This document shows, piece after piece, positions 1 to 7,038 of a stretch of DNA of 64,000 nt (position 1 is its first letter; the number at the start of each line of letters is the position of its first letter). A model generated the notes under the pieces. It saw nothing but the letters and a program-made list of their open reading frames with translations, was not told where the DNA came from and did no database searches. A program made the position numbers and the translations under genes. The DNA comes from Dehalococcoidia bacterium (GTDB lineage: Bacteria > Chloroflexota > Dehalococcoidia > Tepidiformales > Tepidiformaceae), in the NCBI GenBank assembly GCA_003104995.1, contig PQAO01000008.1, positions 1-64,000 on the forward strand, given 5' to 3'.

Positions 1-21
1 ATATCGATTTTCAACACCCTG

Positions 22-474
22 TTAGAGGGCCGCCAGGGCCTCGAGCGCGTGGACCGGGTGGGACTCAAAATCGCGCGGTTCGACGTAGACATCGCGGACG
101 ATGCGGTCCTTATCGATGACGACCGTTACGCGGTTGTGGACGCCCGCCGCCTCGTTGAATACGCCGTAGGCACGGCCAGTCTCGTTGCGGGGGAAGTCAC
201 TCACAAGCGGGAACTCGAGCCCGAGCTTGTCCTCGAACTCTCCGGCGGCGGCGAAAGAATCAACCGAGATGCCCAGGACCTGGGCATCGGCCTTCACGAA
301 CCTGTCGGTATGGGTCCGGAAGGCCGTCATCTCGCTCGTTCAGCCACCGGTGAAGGCGAGCGCATAAAAGGCGAGGACGAGGTGCTTCCCCGGGAACGAA
401 TCCAGGGTGACCTCTTCGCGCTTTTTATTGCGAAGCGAGAAGGGGGGAGCTGGCTGGCCAATTTCGAGTGTCAT
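22..474 (-). CDS. Peroxiredoxin (AhpE/Bcp-like) with in-frame UGA, probable selenoprotein
   Basis: Thiol peroxidase that would reduce peroxides in the cytoplasm. The reading frame is open from ATG 474 to TAA 22 (150 residues) except for one TGA at 340-342, residue 45. The residues around it (FYALAFTGG-TGA-TSEMTAFR) align the TGA exactly with the peroxidatic Cys of the family signature FxPLAFTGxCxxE, and both halves match AhpE-like peroxiredoxins (LVSDFPRNETGRAYGVFNEAAGV in the second half, split here only for reference). The codon therefore most likely encodes selenocysteine; peroxiredoxin selenoproteins (PrxU type) are a known class. A hairpin sits where a bacterial SECIS should be. The start has no Shine-Dalgarno but a TACTGT -10 hexamer 7 nt upstream, suggesting a leaderless mRNA. 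The alternative is a Cys-to-stop pseudogene or base error. No sel genes are in the window. Confidence 0.85.
288..326 (-). promoter_or_regulatory. SECIS-like hairpin downstream of the UGA codon
   Basis: Thirteen nt after the UGA the mRNA can fold CGGCCUUC-CGGACC against GGUUCG-U-GAAGGCCG: 14 pairs with one bulged U and a 10-nt loop CAUACCGACA. The loop begins 27 nt after the UGA, inside the usual spacing for bacterial SECIS elements. It lies within coding sequence, as bacterial SECIS elements do. It departs from the common model in that neither of the first two loop bases is G. The role is inferred. Confidence 0.6.
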
Positions 475-481
475 GGAAGAA

Positions 482-487
482 ACAGTA
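482..487 (-). promoter_or_regulatory. -10 hexamer of leaderless peroxiredoxin mRNA
   Basis: TACTGT followed by 7 nt and the ATG. The same geometry occurs before many genes in the window. No clear -35 is visible. Confidence 0.35.
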
Positions 488-508
488 GCAGAGGCGCCGT
501 CCGCAGTC

Positions 509-730
509 TCACGTGATCTCGATGCCGGCCTCGCGGAGCCTCCCGAGGAGGCTGATTGCCATCTCGAGGTCAGCATCGCCATCGCCGGGACCACCCCCCT
601 GGCCGTGCTTTATCAGGTGTTCGGCATCGTGGGCCTTGTAGCCAAAGCGGTCGAGGATCTCCAGGGCGTGGCGAATCGCTTCCTGCGTATCCGGAACGTT
701 GCGGGCAACCCAATCGTCGGTGGTACGCAT
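509..730 (-). CDS. Small hypothetical protein, 73 aa
   Basis: I do not recognise the family. The product is a short soluble protein with a predicted amphipathic helix (DTQEAIRHALEILDRFGY), a His/Gly-rich middle and a second helix (DLEMAISLLGRLREAG). The start is well supported: AGGAGGT lies 7 nt before the ATG. It lies 34 bp upstream of the peroxiredoxin gene on the same strand, so the two may be co-transcribed, although the peroxiredoxin appears to have its own promoter. Function unknown. Confidence 0.6.
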   Translation of the reverse strand: MRTTDDWVARNVPDTQEAIRHALEILDRFGYKAHDAEHLIKHGQGGGPGDGDADLEMAISLLGRLREAGIEIT

Positions 731-880
731 GGCGGGACCTCCTGAGCGTGTCCGTCGACCTTACCCGAGGCAGGCGAGCCCGTCCGCGGCCGACCGGGCG
801 CCTTGTGGACGGCCGGATGGGCCGGACTGTATTCGCGCGGCGAGCCCGTGCGCTGGCGGCGGCCGGCGCCGGACGAGGCG

Positions 881-1687
881 TCAGGAACCCTTGAACTGCG
901 GTTCACGCTTTTCGACGAACGCGCGCGGGCCTTCTTTGGCGTCGTCGGTCGACTGGGCGACGAACATGGCCATCTGCGCGAAGTCCAGGTGCTCGTCGAA
1001 GGGGATGTTCGCGGAACGGTACACCAGCTTCTTGGAGAGCTGGACGGCGACGCCCGGGCCCTTGGCAATCTGGCGGGCGTATTCCGTGACGCGAGGGAGC
1101 AGCTCTGCCGGCTCATAGACGGCGAGGAGGTAGCCCATTTCGAGGGCTTCCTGGGCCGTGATCATGCGGCCGGTCCAGATGAGGTCGAGCGCGCGCTGGA
1201 CACCGACGATGCGGGGCAGCGTGTAGGTACCGCCATCTCCGGGTACGAGGCCCATGCGGACGTAGGTCATGCCCATGCGCGCGGTGCTGCTGGCGAAGCG
1301 AATGTCGGCCATGGTCGCCATGTCCATGCCGGCGCCGGCCGCCGCGCCGTTGATGGCGGCAATGTAGGGCTTTTCGAGCTGGATGAGGGCACGCGGGATC
1401 GGGTGGACGCGGTCGCGGAGGCTGTGGCGGCGGTCGGCGACGGTTGCCTGGGTGCGGAGGACGCCGGAACCACCGGCCTCCGCGGCGACGTTCATCCCGC
1501 TGCAGAAGCCGCGGCCGGCGCCAGTGATGATGAGGGCTCCGACGCCGCGGTCGTGGTCGGCGCGGTGGATGGCGTCGGCCCATTCCGTGAGCATCTGGTC
1601 GTCAAAAGCGTTGAGGCGTTCGGGTTTGTTGAGGGTGATGGTCGCGACGCCGTCTTCGACGTCATAGAGGATGGCTTCGTAGGACAT
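881..1687 (-). CDS. Enoyl-CoA hydratase/isomerase (crotonase) family protein
   Basis: Cytoplasmic crotonase-fold enzyme of acyl-CoA metabolism, 268 aa, the usual family length. Visible landmarks are the N-terminal LNKPERLNAFD, the oxyanion-hole segment GAGRGFCSG, AAINGAAAGAGMDMA and MGLVPGDGGTYTLPRIVG. The two glutamates used by true hydratases are not evident: Met/Asp and Tyr fill those places. An isomerase, hydrolase or other crotonase activity is therefore equally possible. The frame is open far upstream on this strand, but homology begins at MSYEAILYD; a GGGAG and a TAGAAT -10 (1716-1721) lie upstream. It is divergently transcribed from the phosphoribosyltransferase gene. Confidence 0.85.
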   Translation of the reverse strand: MSYEAILYDVEDGVATITLNKPERLNAFDDQMLTEWADAIHRADHDRGVGALIITGAGRGFCSGMNVAAEAGGSGVLRTQATVADRRHSLRDRVHPIPRALIQLEKPYIAAINGAAAGAGMDMATMADIRFASSTARMGMTYVRMGLVPGDGGTYTLPRIVGVQRALDLIWTGRMITAQEALEMGYLLAVYEPAELLPRVTEYARQIAKGPGVAVQLSKKLVYRSANIPFDEHLDFAQMAMFVAQSTDDAKEGPRAFVEKREPQFKGS

Positions 1688-1834
1688 GGGGGCTCCCGAG
1701 GGGTTGTTGGGGGCGATTCTACGTGGCGCGGAGCCGTTGCGAGCGAAGGGGAAGGGCCTCGCGGTACCAACGGGCTGGAATGCAGGGACCAATGCCCCTC
1801 GCAAATGCGTGATGATCTGGCACACTTCAACGTC

Positions 1835-2530
1835 ATGGAACAACAATTCGCTGACCGCCGTGAAGCCGGGCGACTCCTCGCTGAAGTTCTGAACGAGTAC
1901 GACTTGCCAGCCGACGCCGTCGTGCTCGGCCTCGCCCGTGGCGGGGTGCCGGTGGCGTACGAGGTTGCGAGCGCGCTTGGGCTTGAGCTGGATGTCTTCC
2001 TGGTGCGGAAGCTGGGCGTGCCGCTGCATCCGGAACTCGCGATGGGGGCGATCGCGACGGGAGGTGTACGGGTGCTGAACCAGGACATCATCGCTGAGTT
2101 GCGGATCCGGCCGGAAGACATCGAGCGGGTGGCCGGGACGGAGGAGCAAGAACTTGGGCGGCGAGAGCTGGCGTACCGCAACGGCCGGCAGCCTGCACGC
2201 GTGCGGGGACGGACGGTAGTGCTGGTGGATGACGGCCTGGCGACCGGCGCATCGATGCGCGCGGCGGTCGAGGCAGTGCAGCAGATGGGGGCTGCGCGGA
2301 TCGTGGTCGGTGTGCCGGTGGCAGCGGCGGAGACCTGCGCCGAACTCGAATCGATGTTCCCGAACCTGGAATGCGTCTGCCCGCTGACGCCCAACCCGTT
2401 CTACGCCGTGGGGCTGTGGTACCGGGAGTTTCGTGCGACCAGCGACGACGAAGTGCGAGAGTTGCTCGCGCGGGCAGCTGTGCGCCGGCACGAGGCGGGC
2501 GAAGGGCGGCCTGAGAGGGCGGAGATTTGA
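1835..2530 (+). CDS. Phosphoribosyltransferase family protein
   Basis: Type I phosphoribosyltransferase domain protein, 231 aa. The PRPP-binding loop is VVLVDDGLATGASM, and the early strand-loop VVLGLARGGVPVAYEVA is typical of the group related to COG1926. These genes often sit with dienelactone-hydrolase and erythromycin-esterase genes, as here. The substrate is unknown. I start at MEQQFADRR because homology begins there; the frame stays open further upstream without family similarity. It overlaps the next reading frame by 4 bp (TTGA), so the three downstream genes probably form one unit. Confidence 0.85.
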   Translation: MEQQFADRREAGRLLAEVLNEYDLPADAVVLGLARGGVPVAYEVASALGLELDVFLVRKLGVPLHPELAMGAIATGGVRVLNQDIIAELRIRPEDIERVAGTEEQELGRRELAYRNGRQPARVRGRTVVLVDDGLATGASMRAAVEAVQQMGAARIVVGVPVAAAETCAELESMFPNLECVCPLTPNPFYAVGLWYREFRATSDDEVRELLARAAVRRHEAGEGRPERAEI

Positions 2531-2799
2531 TCGGGCACGCGGGAGCGAGGGCCGCCGAAGCACTTCGCACGGTGGTGGAGCCGCTCACGGGGGCGGCGGC
2601 CGACTACGACGCACTCTTCGACCGGATCGGCGATGCGCGGTTCGTGCTCATCGGCCAGAGCCACTACTTCAAGGTGGATCTTGCGCGGCAGTTCGATGAT
2701 GTGATCCGAATCGACGTGACGACGGCACTCCAGCCGCCGGAACGCAACCCGCTCTGGGACACGGGTGAACCGCCAGAGACCTACCTTTTCGGAGAATGA
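2527..2799 (+). pseudogene. Erythromycin esterase-like remnant with large internal deletion
   Basis: Ninety codons that look like the first ~40 and last ~45 residues of an erythromycin-esterase family protein (normally over 400 aa) joined in frame. The N-part ends at DARFVLIG, the place where the family continues with the catalytic E-A-S-H-G motif. The text then jumps to QSHYFKVDLARQFDDVIRIDVTTAL and WDTGEPPETYLFGE, the typical family C-terminus. All catalytic Glu and His residues are lost, so it should be inactive. The join lies near 2653 at a short AGCCAC, possibly deletion microhomology. The reading frame and both overlaps with its neighbours (TTGA, ATGA) are kept. TTG start. Confidence 0.7.
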
Positions 2800-3452
2800 T
2801 GATGCCGCGATCGGTACCCACGGAACTCTTGATCGAAACAACAGATGCAGAGCTGCCGGGCGACCTGGTGCTGCCGCGCGACAACGACGCGCTGATTGTG
2901 TTCGCCCACGGGAGCGGGAGCAGCCGCCGCAGCGGGCGGAACCGGCAGGTGGCGGCGGCACTGGAGGGCGCCGGGTTCGGGACGCTGTTGTTCGACCTGC
3001 TGACTCTCCGGGAGGAGGCGGTAGACCAGCATACAGCGGAGTTCCGGTTCGATATTCCGCTCATCGGGCGGCGGATGATGGACGTGGTGGATTGGCTGGA
3101 ACGGGCAGGCGAGACGAGCGGGCTGGAGGTCGGCCTGTTCGGCGCGAGCACTGGTGCGGCGGCTGCGCTCATCGCCGCGGCCGAGCGGCCGCGCCGTGTC
3201 TCGGCGGTCGTCTCCCGCGGGGGGCGGCCAGACCTTGCCGTCGGCGTGCTGGACAGGGTGGAGGCGCCAACGCTGCTCATCGTGGGTGAACGCGACACCG
3301 AGGTGATCCGCCTGAATGAAATGGCACGGAGTCATATCCGGGCAGAGTGCGAGCTGGAGATTGTGCCCGGGGCGACCCACTTGTTCGAGGAGCCAGGGGC
3401 GCTCGACCACGTGTCGGTCCTGGCTACGAACTGGTTCCAGCGGCACATGTAG
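2796..3452 (+). CDS. Alpha/beta hydrolase (dienelactone hydrolase family)
   Basis: Cytoplasmic serine hydrolase, 218 aa. The oxyanion strand FAHGSGSSR, nucleophile elbow GASTG (Ser118), acid GERD (Asp167) and His195 in GATHLF form a complete catalytic triad. It belongs to the short dienelactone-hydrolase-like group found beside phosphoribosyltransferases and erythromycin esterases, and it overlaps the esterase remnant by 4 bp (ATGA). The natural substrate cannot be read from the sequence. It ends before the Uma2 pseudogene. Confidence 0.85.
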   Translation: MMMPRSVPTELLIETTDAELPGDLVLPRDNDALIVFAHGSGSSRRSGRNRQVAAALEGAGFGTLLFDLLTLREEAVDQHTAEFRFDIPLIGRRMMDVVDWLERAGETSGLEVGLFGASTGAAAALIAAAERPRRVSAVVSRGGRPDLAVGVLDRVEAPTLLIVGERDTEVIRLNEMARSHIRAECELEIVPGATHLFEEPGALDHVSVLATNWFQRHM

Positions 3453-3524
3453 GGCCTGCCTGCTGACGGCGCCAGCGAGGCTGGAACTTGCCGGCGTCTT
3501 TTAGGGAGCCATCGTCTGTATGGC

Positions 3525-3530
3525 TATACT
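3525..3530 (+). promoter_or_regulatory. -10 hexamer of Uma2-like gene
   Basis: TATACT, 6 nt before the GTG start at 3537; predicted leaderless mRNA. Confidence 0.35.
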
Positions 3531-3536
3531 TGAGGG

Positions 3537-4168
3537 GTGAGCATCGCTGAGAAGAGCACACGGAAGTGCATCCCTTTGGAGTCGGGAGACCGGCTGACAC
3601 GCGCGGAGTTTGAGCGGCGGTACTCAGCGCGGCCGGATATCAAGAAGGCCGAACTCATCGAGGGAGTGGTGTACGTGGCCTCGCCGGTCAGCACAGAAGA
3701 ACATGGGACGCCGCATTTTCACCTCGCCACCTGGCTTGGCGTGTTTGTCGCGAGACGCCCGGCGTGATTCCCGCGATCGACTCGACAGTCAGGTTGGACA
3801 CCGACAACGAGATTCAACCCGACCTGTTCCTGGCCCTGGACCGCGACCACGGCGGTGGCGCCGCACTGGCCGAAGGCTACCTCGAAGGGGCACCGGACCT
3901 TGTGGTTGAGGTTGCGGCGAGCTCGGCCTCGCACGACCTGAACGCAAAGATGCACGTCCACCGGCGGAATGGCGTGCGCGAGTACCTCGTCTGGCAGATC
4001 TACGAGGGGCGGCTCGACTGGTTCCGGCTGAATGCGGAGGGCGTGTATGAGACGGTCCCTGCCGGCGCGGCCGGGGTCATTGAGAGCGAGGTGTTCCCAG
4101 GGCTGCGGCTCGATGTGCCGGCCCTGTTGCGGGGCGACCTGGCAGCGGTGATTGCAGCGGTTGGGTGA
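3537..4168 (+). pseudogene. Uma2 family (DUF820) endonuclease-fold protein, frameshifted
   Basis: Two frames together give one Uma2 protein of about 210 aa. The first (3537 to ~3760) carries [20 protein letters not shown] and [14 protein letters not shown]. The second (from ~3755) carries [44 protein letters not shown], the VREYLVWQ segment and a normal C-terminus. They differ by one base: a 1-nt deletion near 3752-3757 in CGAGACGCCCGG puts a TGA at 3765. The PD-(D/E)XK-like residues (D in QPDLF, E-x-A in VEVAAS) lie after the break. A real pseudogene, a base-calling error or, less likely, recoding are all possible. Confidence 0.75.
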
Positions 4169-4204
4169 AGCCCGCGCAATGTCCGCAGTGGGCAGGCGCC
4201 CCGG

Positions 4205-4210
4205 TACACT
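4205..4210 (+). promoter_or_regulatory. -10 hexamer of uvrC
   Basis: TACACT, 6 nt before the GTG start at 4217; predicted leaderless mRNA. Confidence 0.35.
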
Positions 4211-4216
4211 GGATCT

Positions 4217-6220
4217 GTGAACGCCAACGAACTCCGGGGGAATGAGCTCAAGCAGGCCGAGGGCACGCGAGAGCCCGGCCGGGGCGCGCCCCGTGGCTCG
4301 TCGACCATCTCCGAGAAGATACGCAAGCAGCTGGCGGCGCTCCCGGCGAAGCCGGGCGTGTACCTCATGCGGAACGCCGAGGGCGAGGTCATCTACGTCG
4401 GGAAGGCGGCGAAGCTGAAGGACCGGGTGCGATCGTACTTCGGGTCGCCCCACATGATGGAGCCGAAGACGCGCGCGCTGCGCCAACAGATCGATGACTT
4501 CGAGTACATCGTGGTGGGGAACGCGGGCGAGGCGCTCATCCTCGAAGCGACGCTGATCAAACGCCACCAGCCGTTCTTCAACATCCGCCTGAAGGACGAC
4601 AAGCGCTACCCCTACCTGAAGGTCGATATCCAGAACCCGTGGCCCCGGGTGTACATCACGCGGCGGATCGAGAAGGACGGGGCGCGTTATTTCGGGCCGT
4701 ACGCGAGCGCGGGGTCGGTGCGGGCGACCCTGGACCTGACCAAGAAGCTGTTCCCGTGGCGCTCGTGCACAAAAGAGATCACCGGGAAGGATGCCCGGCC
4801 ATGCCTGGACTACTACATCAAGCGGTGTATCGCGCCGTGCACGTCCTATTGCACGAAAGAGGAGTACGACGAGGTCATCGAGCAGGTACTCCTCTTCCTC
4901 GAAGGGAAGGCCGATGACGTGCTGCGCCGCCTGCGCAAACAGATGGCCGGCGCGGCCGAGCGGATGGAGTACGAGCGGGCGGCCCAGGTCCGCGACCAGC
5001 TGAAGGCGATCGAGCGGACGGTGGAGCGGCAGATGGTCTCGACCACGCGCAAGGAGGATGTCGACATCTTCGGGATGGCGCGGGAGAGCGACCAGGCATG
5101 CGTGCAGGTGTTCTTCGTGCGCGGGACGCAGATGATCGGGCGAGACACGTTCATGCTCGAGGGAGTGCGCGATGAGCCGGACAGCGCGGTGCTCACAAAC
5201 TTCCTGCTGCAGTACTACGAAGGAGCGCAGTACATTCCCAAGCTGGTCGCCATCCCCGCCGAGGCGGACGACCGCGACACCATGGAGGAGCTGCTGACCG
5301 AGAAGCGCGGATCGCTCGTCGAGGTGCGTGTGCCAGAGCGGGGCGAGAAACGGCGGCTGGTCGAACTGGCGGCTGAGAACGCCAAGGAAGCGCTCGCCCA
5401 GATGCGGGTGAGGTGGATGGCGGACGCCAACAAGACCGAGCAGGCACTGGAGCAACTGCGCGAGGAGCTTTCGCTGCCGGAGATCCCGCGGCGAATCGAG
5501 TGCTACGACAACTCGAACATCCAGGGCACGAGCCCCGTCTCGAGCATGGTGGTCTTTATCGACGGGAAGCCGGCGACAAACCAGTACCGGAAGTTCAAGG
5601 TGCGGACCGTCGAGGGTGCGGACGACTTCGCGACGATGCAGGAGGTGCTGCGGCGGCGGTTCGCGCGGCACGGCCGGGGAGCGCCGGGAGCGGCGGGCGG
5701 GGCAGCGACAGAGGAACACGGAGGCGCGGAGGCGCAGAGGTCTGAAGGCGGCCCCCCGGCGGGCGGCGAGGCGCCGCGAGCGGGAGATGCGTGGGACCTG
5801 CCGGACCTGGTGATCATCGACGGTGGGAAAGGGCAGTTGGGTGCGGCCGTACAGGTGATGCGCGAGCTCGGGGTGTACCAGATCCCCGCGGTGGGGCTGG
5901 CGAAGCGGTTCGAGGAGCTGTACGTGCCGGATGAGGTTGAGCCTGTTGTGCTGCCGCGAAACTCGGAGGCGCTCTACCTGGTGCAACGCATCAGGGATGA
6001 GGCGCACCGGTTTGCGATCACATACCACCGGCAGGTGCGTGCGAAGAGCTCAATCCAGAGCGCCCTCGACACGATCCCGGGCATCGGTCCGAAACGGAAG
6101 AAGGCGCTGCTGAAGAAGTTCGGGAGCGTGAAACAGATCCGCGAAGCCGACGTGGAGGACGTCGCTGCGACGGTGGGGTTCACGCGTGCACTGGCGGAAA
6201 AGGTGAAGGCGGAGCTGTAG
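4217..6220 (+). CDS. uvrC: Excinuclease ABC subunit C
   Basis: Endonuclease of nucleotide excision repair that cuts both sides of the lesion in the UvrB-DNA complex. 667 aa. Domains in order: GIY-YIG nuclease (PGVYLMRNAEGEVIYVGKAAKLKDRVRSYF, ~45-75), cysteine region, UVR/UvrB-binding motif (~230-265), RNase H-like 3' domain with CYDNSNIQG and PDLVIIDGGKGQL, and C-terminal tandem helix-hairpin-helix (IPGIGPKRKKALLKKFGS). A roughly 35-residue Gly/Ala/Glu-rich insertion (from 5678 to ~5785) separates RRRFARH from WDLPDLVIIDGG, where homologues are nearly continuous. It includes ACACGGAGGCGCGGAGGCG, repeat-like in character. The first ~30 residues are also extra. GTG start with TACACT 6 nt upstream. 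Confidence 0.97.
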   Translation: MNANELRGNELKQAEGTREPGRGAPRGSSTISEKIRKQLAALPAKPGVYLMRNAEGEVIYVGKAAKLKDRVRSYFGSPHMMEPKTRALRQQIDDFEYIVVGNAGEALILEATLIKRHQPFFNIRLKDDKRYPYLKVDIQNPWPRVYITRRIEKDGARYFGPYASAGSVRATLDLTKKLFPWRSCTKEITGKDARPCLDYYIKRCIAPCTSYCTKEEYDEVIEQVLLFLEGKADDVLRRLRKQMAGAAERMEYERAAQVRDQLKAIERTVERQMVSTTRKEDVDIFGMARESDQACVQVFFVRGTQMIGRDTFMLEGVRDEPDSAVLTNFLLQYYEGAQYIPKLVAIPAEADDRDTMEELLTEKRGSLVEVRVPERGEKRRLVELAAENAKEALAQMRVRWMADANKTEQALEQLREELSLPEIPRRIECYDNSNIQGTSPVSSMVVFIDGKPATNQYRKFKVRTVEGADDFATMQEVLRRRFARHGRGAPGAAGGAATEEHGGAEAQRSEGGPPAGGEAPRAGDAWDLPDLVIIDGGKGQLGAAVQVMRELGVYQIPAVGLAKRFEELYVPDEVEPVVLPRNSEALYLVQRIRDEAHRFAITYHRQVRAKSSIQSALDTIPGIGPKRKKALLKKFGSVKQIREADVEDVAATVGFTRALAEKVKAEL

Positions 6221-6230
6221 GAAGGGCCAG

Positions 6231-6260
6231 TTGACAAGCCGCTCACCGCGGTCGTTTCAT
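6231..6260 (+). promoter_or_regulatory. Promoter of HicB-like gene
   Basis: TTGACA (6231-6236), 18-nt spacer, TTTCAT (6255-6260), then 6 nt to the ATG at 6267. Good -35, fair -10, leaderless geometry. Confidence 0.45.
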
Positions 6261-6266
6261 CACGGT

Positions 6267-6491
6267 ATGCGAACGTTCACAGTCGTCCTCTCCCCGGACC
6301 CCGAGACCGGTGGATACAGCGTCACCTGCCCGGCCATGCCCGGAGCGGTGAGCCAGGGAGAAAGCCGCGAGGAAACCCTCCGCAGCATTCAGGAGGCGAT
6401 GGAACTTGCGCGAGCTTCCCGGAGTGAGGGAAATGGCCCGTTTTCTCGCCCTGGGCGACTCCTACACGATCGGCGAATCGGTAAGCCCTGA
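6267..6491 (+). CDS. HicB-like antitoxin-fold protein (orphan, shortened)
   Basis: 74 aa. The first 50 residues are a standard HicB fold (FTVVLSPDPETGGYSVTCPAMPGAVSQGESREETLRSIQEAMELA), the RNase H-like antitoxin domain. The expected C-terminal DNA-binding or oligomerisation tail is replaced by a low-similarity end that runs 59 bp into the next gene in another frame. No HicA toxin is next to it. It may be a truncated antitoxin or a free-standing HicB-like protein. The start is fixed by family homology and by a promoter 6 nt upstream. Confidence 0.6.
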   Translation: MRTFTVVLSPDPETGGYSVTCPAMPGAVSQGESREETLRSIQEAMELARASRSEGNGPFSRPGRLLHDRRIGKP

Positions 6492-7038
6492 GGAACGCTG
6501 GCCGGTCCAGCTCGCGGCCATGCTGCGCGAGCGCGGCATCGACATCGGCGAGCCCGAACTCATCGCGACGACGGGCTGGACCACCGATGAACTCGCCCGG
6601 GCGATCATGGAGCGTGAGCCGCGCGGGCCGTTTGCACTTGTGTCGCTACTGATTGGCGTGAACAACCAGTACCGGGGGCGGCCGCTGGACGAGTATCGCG
6701 ACCAGTTTCGCGGGCTCCTGGACCAGGCGATTGCGTTCGCGGGGGATGAGCCGGGGCGAGTGATGGTGCTCTCCATCCCGGACTGGGGCGTGACACCGTT
6801 CGCAGAGGACCGCGACCGCGCGCAGATCGCCCGCGACATCGACGCGTTCAACGCGGTGAATCGCGACGAATCCCAGAGGGTGGGAGCCCGGTACGTGGAT
6901 GTCACGCCGCTATCCAGGATGGCGGCGGCGAACGTCGCGCTGGTCGCCCCAGACGGGCTGCACCCTTCGGGGCTGATGTACCGTTCGTGGGCTGAGCTGG
7001 CGCTAACCGGGGCGCTGGGAGCGGTGACGCGCGATTAG
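6433..7038 (+). CDS. SGNH/GDSL-type esterase
   Basis: 201-aa serine esterase/lipase of the SGNH hydrolase fold. Block I is ALGDSYTIGE with the catalytic Ser, block III is GVNNQYRG with the oxyanion Asn, and block V is DGLHPS with the Asp/His pair. There is no signal peptide, so it is cytoplasmic. I choose MARFLALGD as the start because GGAGTGAGG lies just upstream. It overlaps the HicB-like frame by 59 bp and converges on the zinc-ribbon gene with a 4-bp stop overlap. Substrate unknown. Confidence 0.85.
   Translation: MARFLALGDSYTIGESVSPEERWPVQLAAMLRERGIDIGEPELIATTGWTTDELARAIMEREPRGPFALVSLLIGVNNQYRGRPLDEYRDQFRGLLDQAIAFAGDEPGRVMVLSIPDWGVTPFAEDRDRAQIARDIDAFNAVNRDESQRVGARYVDVTPLSRMAAANVALVAPDGLHPSGLMYRSWAELALTGALGAVTRD

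Noticed and set aside
509..511. UGA ending the 73-aa protein as possible Sec codon
   Set aside because: The downstream in-frame sequence is short, Cys/Arg-rich and unlike any protein; no reason to read through.
881..2563. Long minus-strand open frame opposite the phosphoribosyltransferase gene, continuous with the crotonase
   Set aside because: Only the part from 1687 down has crotonase similarity. The upstream part is an antisense shadow of the phosphoribosyltransferase gene caused by high GC.
3755..3770. Second possible selenocysteine UGA, in the Uma2 gene
   Set aside because: The sequence after the TGA in the same frame has no Uma2 similarity; the continuation is in another frame, so it is a frameshift, not recoding of UGA.
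3719..6028. 769-codon minus-strand open frame opposite uvrC
   Set aside because: His/Arg/Leu-rich composition without any domain; uvrC on the plus strand is unmistakable.
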